A stretch of DNA of 48,963 nt. It comes from Ignavibacteriaceae bacterium (GTDB lineage: Bacteria; Bacteroidota; Ignavibacteria; Ignavibacteriales; Ignavibacteriaceae). Below the pieces are notes generated by a model. That model saw only the letters and a program-made list of their open reading frames with translations, was not told the origin of the DNA and searched no databases. The translations under genes were made by a program, and so were the position numbers. The stretch is from NCBI GenBank assembly GCA_019638025.1, contig JAHBUO010000013.1, forward strand, positions 1-48,963, given 5' to 3'. Below are positions 43,151 to 48,963 of this stretch, piece by piece (position 1 is the first letter of the stretch; each line of letters starts with the position of its first letter).

Positions 43151-45040
43151 CTAATTATTATTAATTACTAATGGGAGAGCAACGTGAAATTCACTACCTT
43201 CTCCGAGTTTACTTTTTAAGTCTATTTTACCCTCTAATAAATCAACAAGTCTTTTCACAATCGCCAAGCCCAATCCGGTTCCGGAGTATTTCCGCGTACT
43301 TGTTGGGTCAACTTGAGTAAAACTTTCAAATACTTTTTGATGCTGATTTTCCGGGATACCTATACCGGTATCAGATACAACAAAGTGAAATAAAGATTTA
43401 TCAGTCGAATGACCATTTTCATTAAATACTTTTAATTTAATCGTTCCACTTTCTGTGAACTTGAGTGCGTTACTCAATAAATTATTTAAAATCTGCTGAA
43501 TCTTTGCTTTATCTCCGACTAGCTTTTTTTGTGTAATATTTTCAACATCCTTTTCAACAAATATTTTTTTTGCAGAAGCTTGGACTATGAAAGGATCAAT
43601 CACTTCTTCAATCGCATTTACCAAATTGAATTGATGATTTACAACTTTTTCTTTACCAAACTCCATTTTTGATACATCTAAAAGATTATTCAGTAATGAC
43701 AACAATAAGTTAGCTGATTGTTTTGACATATTAAGCAATTCTCTCTGTTCCAAATCAAGTTTGGTCTCTGCGAGAAGGTCTGTTAATCCGATTATTCCAT
43801 TAAGCGGAGTTCTGATTTCATGACTCATATTTGAAATGAATAGAGATTTTGCTCTATCCGCTGATTCAGCAGATTGCTTGGCGTTAAGCAATTCAGTTTC
43901 AAGCTCTTTTCTTTCAGTAATATCAACAGAGACACCGATAAATCCGCTAAATTCTTTTTTCAGATTGTAAAAAGGATTACCGACACAATACATCCATCTA
44001 TACATTTTGTTTTTTCCTCGCAGACGAAACTCTGTATGAAAGCGTGTACGGCTATTAAAATTTTCCATAAAATCTTTGTCAAAATTGTATCTGTCATCCG
44101 GATGTATATTTCCATACCACCCTTTATAAATTTCATCTTCAATTAAGTTACCGGTAAAATTCAGCCAAGTTTTATTAAAGTAATTAAAATAACCATCTTC
44201 ATTTGCTCGCCAAATTAAAGCCGGGAATTCTTCCAATAACGAAATATAAAAATTACTTGCTGTGATTGCAGATAATTCTGCTCTTCTTTTTTCGGTTAAA
44301 TCTTTAAAGATTATTGACTTCCCGAGAATATTACCTTTATCATCAGTTACGACTGAGATAATTTCTTCGATGGGGATTAACCCTCGACTTTTAGTTTGGA
44401 GCAATTTTGATTTAAACAAATCTTCTTGGTTCTCAGGAAAATCTTTAATTGCATAAATCAACCATTCATTTGAATAGTCCGGTTGAGTCTGATAGACTTT
44501 ATCTAAATGTTTTCCAATACAATTAACTAAATTTTCACAAATAATTTGTTCAGCGCGGCTATTCATGAACCGGATATTTTCTTTTTCATCAACTGCTATT
44601 ATTGCTTCATCAATACTATTTACAGTTGACCTTATCCATAAATCTTTTTCTTTTAAAAGTTTTTCAATTTTACTTCGGTATAAGGTAATTTCAATAGTCG
44701 TTAGTAGTTCACGCAAAACTAAAGGTTTGGTTATGTATCCGTAGGGGATAGATAATTTTGCTCTATCTACTGTTAATGTATCAGTTGAGGCTGTAAGGAA
44801 TATTATGGGGATATCAAATTCATCTCTGATTATTGAGGCGGCTTCAGTCCCATCCATCTTCCCCTTTAGCATTATATCCATAAGAATTACATCGGGGTTA
44901 AAAAACCTTGCGGCTTCTATTGCTTCCTCGCCGGTAGGAACAACTGCAACAACATCATAGTCTTTAGACTCAAGATTTCTCTTTATGTCAAAGGCGACGA
45001 TAGTTTCGTCTTCTACTATTTGAATTTTTGGTTTATCCAT
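43151..45040 (-). CDS. REC-PAS-PAS histidine kinase
   Basis: The protein has 629 residues and is soluble. The receiver (5-120) has Asp55 in LMDIMLKGKMDG and ITKPLVL. PAS domains lie at about 132-250 and 258-385, the second of the PAS_3 type (GNIHPDDRYNF, GVSVDITERKE). HisKA has His407 in MSHEIRTPLNG; the ATPase has NLLSNALKFTE, SDTGIGI and GTGLGLAIVKR. There is no C-terminal receiver. It begins 22 bases after cheB, making it the first kinase behind the chemotaxis genes and a possible substitute for CheA or a second input. The receiver is of the same LKG-type as those of the 2017-residue protein and the REC-PAS kinase, suggesting common origin. The ribosome site is weak. Confidence 0.92.
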   Translation of the reverse strand: MDKPKIQIVEDETIVAFDIKRNLESKDYDVVAVVPTGEEAIEAARFFNPDVILMDIMLKGKMDGTEAASIIRDEFDIPIIFLTASTDTLTVDRAKLSIPYGYITKPLVLRELLTTIEITLYRSKIEKLLKEKDLWIRSTVNSIDEAIIAVDEKENIRFMNSRAEQIICENLVNCIGKHLDKVYQTQPDYSNEWLIYAIKDFPENQEDLFKSKLLQTKSRGLIPIEEIISVVTDDKGNILGKSIIFKDLTEKRRAELSAITASNFYISLLEEFPALIWRANEDGYFNYFNKTWLNFTGNLIEDEIYKGWYGNIHPDDRYNFDKDFMENFNSRTRFHTEFRLRGKNKMYRWMYCVGNPFYNLKKEFSGFIGVSVDITERKELETELLNAKQSAESADRAKSLFISNMSHEIRTPLNGIIGLTDLLAETKLDLEQRELLNMSKQSANLLLSLLNNLLDVSKMEFGKEKVVNHQFNLVNAIEEVIDPFIVQASAKKIFVEKDVENITQKKLVGDKAKIQQILNNLLSNALKFTESGTIKLKVFNENGHSTDKSLFHFVVSDTGIGIPENQHQKVFESFTQVDPTSTRKYSGTGLGLAIVKRLVDLLEGKIDLKSKLGEGSEFHVALPLVINNN

Positions 45041-45062
45041 TTTTTTTACTTTGTTAAATTGA

Positions 45063-46136
<1,074 letters not shown>

Positions 46137-46140
46137 TCAT

Positions 46141-47010
46141 TTAAATTTTTTGATAAACTGTCGCGGCTGCTCTCTTCAATGGGAGTTTGAAACCTGTAAT
46201 AGTTTCAGAATGACCAAGTATCAAGTAGCCGTTAGGAGTTAAGCAATTACAGAGTTTATTGATTACGCTTTCTTGAGTTTTCTTATCAAAGTAAATTAGA
46301 ACATTCCTGCAAAAGATTATATCCATCTTCTCAGGGATATCATAATGTGAATCGATAAGATTTATCCTTGCAAATTGAATTTGTAATCTGAGTTCCGGAA
46401 CTACTCGAACTCTATTGTCAAACTTATTTTTACTTCTCAAGAAATATTTTCTTTTAAGATGAATTGGAACCACATCAATTTCATCCATTGTATAAATTCC
46501 ATATTTAGCTTTCGCCAAAACTTCTGTCGAAATATCTGAAGCCAAAATTGAAAACGGCTTAACAACATCATCTTGAAAATATTCATTTAACACAATAGCC
46601 ATCGTGTAAGGCTCTTCACCCGTAGAACATCCAGCGCTCCAAATTTTAATTTTCCTTTTGATTATCGAATTACCTCCTTGTTTGAGAATTGCAGGAAAGG
46701 CTGTTCGAACCAAAAAATCAAAGTGAGCAGGTTCTCTAAAAAAATCAGTTTTGTTTGTAGTGATTACATCAATCAACGGTATAAGCTCATTTTTTAGACC
46801 ATCGGGAGAATATAAATATTCAAAGTAGTCTTCAAATGAACTTAAACCGACTTTTCTAACACGTTTTTTTATTCTTCCTTCAACTAAAATTCTTTTCCCT
46901 TCCGGTAAATGAATTCCGCATGCAGAATAAATTGCCTGGCTTAACTTTTTAAAGTCAGCCAGGCTAAGTTCTTGTTTATCAACATTATGAGAAAAACTAT
47001 TCGGTTCCAT
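46141..47010 (-). CDS. cheR: Chemoreceptor glutamate methyltransferase CheR
   Basis: The protein has 289 residues. An N-terminal helical domain (LSLADFKKLSQAIYSACGI, then GKRILVEGRIKKRVRK) is followed by TTNKTDFFRE (84-93) and the SAM-binding fold with WSAGCSTGEEPYT (124-136), SDIS, and IFCRNVLIYFD. The beta-subdomain region that can bind receptor tails is present (KYFLRSKNKF onward). It methylates receptor glutamates with S-adenosylmethionine. It lies between cheW and cheB with short gaps. The upstream chemoreceptor ends in EFERF, which fits the tether this enzyme class uses. Confidence 0.97.
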   Translation of the reverse strand: MEPNSFSHNVDKQELSLADFKKLSQAIYSACGIHLPEGKRILVEGRIKKRVRKVGLSSFEDYFEYLYSPDGLKNELIPLIDVITTNKTDFFREPAHFDFLVRTAFPAILKQGGNSIIKRKIKIWSAGCSTGEEPYTMAIVLNEYFQDDVVKPFSILASDISTEVLAKAKYGIYTMDEIDVVPIHLKRKYFLRSKNKFDNRVRVVPELRLQIQFARINLIDSHYDIPEKMDIIFCRNVLIYFDKKTQESVINKLCNCLTPNGYLILGHSETITGFKLPLKRAAATVYQKI

Positions 47011-47040
47011 TATAAAACAAGAAATTTGTTAGTAAATAAG

Positions 47041-47553
47041 TTACGCTGCTTCGTGTTCGTTACTATGTGAATTTTGAGTTTCTTGAACTAAAGCCAGCTC
47101 GTCAGAAGAAAATACTTTATCGATATCTAAAATCATTATGAATTTTTCATCCCTTTTCCCCATGCCCTTTAAAAATTCAGCTTTGAATTTAGTACCGAAT
47201 CTTGGTGCAGGTTCAATTTGTTCAGGCTCAATCTCAAACACTTCCTGAACTGAATCAGCTAATGCACCAAGAATTAAAGTATCATCTTCCAGACTTATCT
47301 CGAGCACAATGATACATGTATTACGTTGATTTTCGGTTTTTGACATTCCGAATTTCAAGCGTAAATCGATAACAGGAACAACACTACCCCGTAAGTTGAA
47401 TACTCCGCGCATATATTCAGGTGTACGCGGGATTTTCGTGATATTTGTATAATCAAGAACCTCTCTTACCTTTGCTACATCAACTGAAAAGAGTTCATCA
47501 TCTAATGTAAAAGTAAGATATGGTCTCACTTCATTAATTCCGATAACACTCAT
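47041..47553 (-). CDS. cheW: Chemotaxis coupling protein CheW
   Basis: The protein has 170 residues. The CheW fold is clear: YLTFTLDDELFSVDVAKVREVL, where the domain opens, then TKIPRTPEYMRGVFNLRGSV, VIDLRLKFGM, and a later DSVQEVFEIEPEQIEP with FLKGMGKRDEKFIMILDID. It links chemoreceptors to a CheA-type kinase through the P5 domain. CGGAG lies eight bases before the ATG. The gene sits 83 bases behind the receptor gene, with a hairpin in that gap, and 30 bases before cheR. With no cheA visible here, its kinase partner may lie outside the window, on the right or elsewhere. Confidence 0.97.
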   Translation of the reverse strand: MSVIGINEVRPYLTFTLDDELFSVDVAKVREVLDYTNITKIPRTPEYMRGVFNLRGSVVPVIDLRLKFGMSKTENQRNTCIIVLEISLEDDTLILGALADSVQEVFEIEPEQIEPAPRFGTKFKAEFLKGMGKRDEKFIMILDIDKVFSSDELALVQETQNSHSNEHEAA

Positions 47554-47600
47554 TTTAAACTCCGTTTTTAATTGTTGATAATTTTCTAATTTGATTTATA

Positions 47601-47628
47601 AAGGATGCTCTAATACAAGAGCATCCTT
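47601..47628 (-). terminator. Hairpin between the chemoreceptor gene and cheW
   Basis: AAGGATGCTCT and AGAGCATCCTT form a perfect 11-bp stem with a six-base loop, nine bases after the receptor stop. On the minus strand it is followed by TTTATAAAT, a weak U tract. It may be a partial terminator that lowers expression of the downstream genes relative to the receptor, or a processing or stability site. Confidence 0.6.
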
Positions 47629-47636
47629 ATCAATTA

Positions 47637-48963
47637 TTAAAATCTTTCAAACTCAGTATCAAGCTGATCTGAAGATGTATCCATATTCAACTTGAATCCT
47701 TTAGCTTGAGATTTTGATTCAGCAATTAAATTCCCACTTCCACTTTTTCCGCTTACTTGTTTATGAGTAGTTGATTGTGAAAGCTGACGTTTAGTTTTCT
47801 TACCGGAATCATTCGTCTTAAAGAATGACATTACATTCTGCAATTGTTCTGCTTGAGAAGTTAAGCTGGCTGCAGTCGAAGATAATTCCTCCGAAGCTGA
47901 TGCATTTTGTTGAATAACTTGATCAAGCTGTTGAATTGCTTTATTTATTTGCTCAGCACCTGAATTTTGTTCATTACTTGCACCGGTAATTTCTTGAACT
48001 AATTCAGCTGTTTTAGAAATATCGGGAACTAATTGAGTTAACATTCTCCCTGCATTTTCAGCTACTTCTACACTTGAAGCAGAAAGTTTATTAATTTCTG
48101 CTGCAGCTGTTTGGCTTCGTTCAGCAAGTTTTCTTACTTCTGAAGCTACTACCGCAAATCCTTTTCCATGTTCACCGGCACGTGCTGCTTCAATAGCTGC
48201 ATTGAGTGCAAGTAAGTTTGTTTGTCGTGCAATCTCTTCGATAATGGAAATTTTACCTGCGATTTCTTTCATTGCAACAACTGTTTCTGCAACAGCTTTA
48301 CCGCCGGTCTTTGCATTTTCAGCTGATTGTAGAGCAATCTTTTCTGTCTGAAGTGCATTTTCGGCATTTTGTTTAATGTTAGAAGTCATTTGTTCCATCG
48401 ATGAAGAGGTCTCTTCTACGGAAGCTGCTTGTTTGTTTGCCCCTAATGAAATTTGTTCTGAGTTAGCACTTAGTTCAAGACTTCCACTGGCAACTGCATC
48501 AGCTGTATTTTTAACATTTTCTACAACTTCTGTTAAGCCACCAATCATTGCACTCATTGCTTTCATTAACATATCTTGCTCAGAACGAACTCTTGCATTT
48601 ACAACTAAGTTACCTGCAGCAATTTCTTCTGCAACTGATGTAATATCAGCCATGGCGTCAATTAGCAAGTTTAAGTTGTTTTTGATTTCATTAAAATCAC
48701 CGTTATAATTATCGGTAATTTTGTTTGGCATATCTCCTTTAGATATTCTATCGACATATTCTGCGGCTACATTCAATGGTCCAATTACCGCATCAAGAGT
48801 ATCGTTTACACCTTGAACAATCTTTCGGAAATCGCCTTGATGTTTACTAGCATCTGCACGAGTAGCGAGTTTACCTTCGACTGCAGCATTTGATAACATA
48901 AATGCATCAGCGACAAGTGAATTAACTGCATCGATTGCCATATTTAGATTGTTTTTAATTGCA
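47637..48963 (-). CDS. Methyl-accepting chemotaxis protein, N terminus beyond the right edge
   Basis: At least 441 residues are visible; the frame is open to the window edge, so the Met at 48941 is internal and not the start. Just before it the reading frame gives AIKNNLN, matching the later [13 protein letters not shown], so the visible N-terminal part consists of repeated HAMP-like units (about three). The signalling hairpin tip is [42 protein letters not shown], split here by the usual pattern of methylation helices on both sides. A Ser/Lys/Gln-rich flexible tail of about 50 residues ends in EFERF. No transmembrane segment is visible, so cytoplasmic or membrane location cannot be decided. 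It is the first visible gene of the che run, followed by cheW. Confidence 0.93.
   Translation of the reverse strand, partial: AIKNNLNMAIDAVNSLVADAFMLSNAAVEGKLATRADASKHQGDFRKIVQGVNDTLDAVIGPLNVAAEYVDRISKGDMPNKITDNYNGDFNEIKNNLNLLIDAMADITSVAEEIAAGNLVVNARVRSEQDMLMKAMSAMIGGLTEVVENVKNTADAVASGSLELSANSEQISLGANKQAASVEETSSSMEQMTSNIKQNAENALQTEKIALQSAENAKTGGKAVAETVVAMKEIAGKISIIEEIARQTNLLALNAAIEAARAGEHGKGFAVVASEVRKLAERSQTAAAEINKLSASSVEVAENAGRMLTQLVPDISKTAELVQEITGASNEQNSGAEQINKAIQQLDQVIQQNASASEELSSTAASLTSQAEQLQNVMSFFKTNDSGKKTKRQLSQSTTHKQVSGKSGSGNLIAESKSQAKGFKLNMDTSSDQLDTEFERF

Noticed and set aside
48939..48941. Met at 48941 as the start of the chemoreceptor
   Set aside because: The frame is open to the window edge and the upstream residues (AIKNNLN) match an internal repeat of the same protein, so the gene is cut by the edge.

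Overview
This window looks like a chromosomal piece of an AT-rich member of the Bacteroidetes/Chlorobi/Ignavibacteria lineage, most likely an Ignavibacteria-type organism. The main support is two secreted enzymes that end in the type IX secretion (T9SS) sorting domain containing the QNYPNPFNP motif, plus several outer-membrane beta-barrel proteins and lipoproteins of Gram-negative type. No RNA genes, insertion sequences, CRISPR arrays or phage genes were seen. The assignment is by motif recognition only, because no database search was possible.

Left part (1-14,250), envelope and polysaccharide degradation. A lipoprotein and a small beta-barrel form a plus-strand pair (203-1517) closed by a strong terminator. 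A coiled-coil lipoprotein and triosephosphate isomerase (tpiA) follow on the minus strand. A compact plus-strand operon (3700-9501) encodes a GH5 glucanase, a GH3 beta-glucosidase with an inserted PA14 domain, and a GH9 endoglucanase with a T9SS tag, which together could cut beta-glucan to glucose. It meets head-on, with no gap, a minus-strand beta-barrel lipoprotein. Next come an unknown beta-barrel, a T9SS-tagged 5'-nucleotidase and a small secreted protein.

Middle (14,250-17,475): an OmpR/PhoB-type response regulator overlaps a membrane histidine kinase that is split by a one-base frameshift in a run of seven T. Between the regulator gene and the 5'-nucleotidase operon lie four 7-bp direct repeats with an exact 11-bp period, which look like a Pho-box.

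Right part (17,531 to the right edge): an almost unbroken minus-strand run of sensory genes. In transcription order it reads: methyl-accepting protein (cut by the edge), cheW, cheR, cheB, REC-PAS2-kinase, a single receiver, REC-PAS-kinase, PAS2-kinase, REC-PAS4-kinase-REC, PAS-GAF-PAS-HWE kinase, heme-c-motif-PAS-HWE kinase, CHASE-PAS-kinase, membrane kinase, a 2017-residue REC-PAS13-GAF protein with no kinase, and a 1775-residue PAS9-GAF-kinase-REC. By eye this block holds about 35 PAS domains and nine histidine kinases (ten with the split one), and no cheA is visible. The chemoreceptor ends in EFERF, a candidate tether for CheR/CheB. The likely theme is an integrating signalling hub in which many mostly soluble sensors share a chemotaxis-type adaptation module. 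That functional link is inferred from gene order, spacing and domain content.
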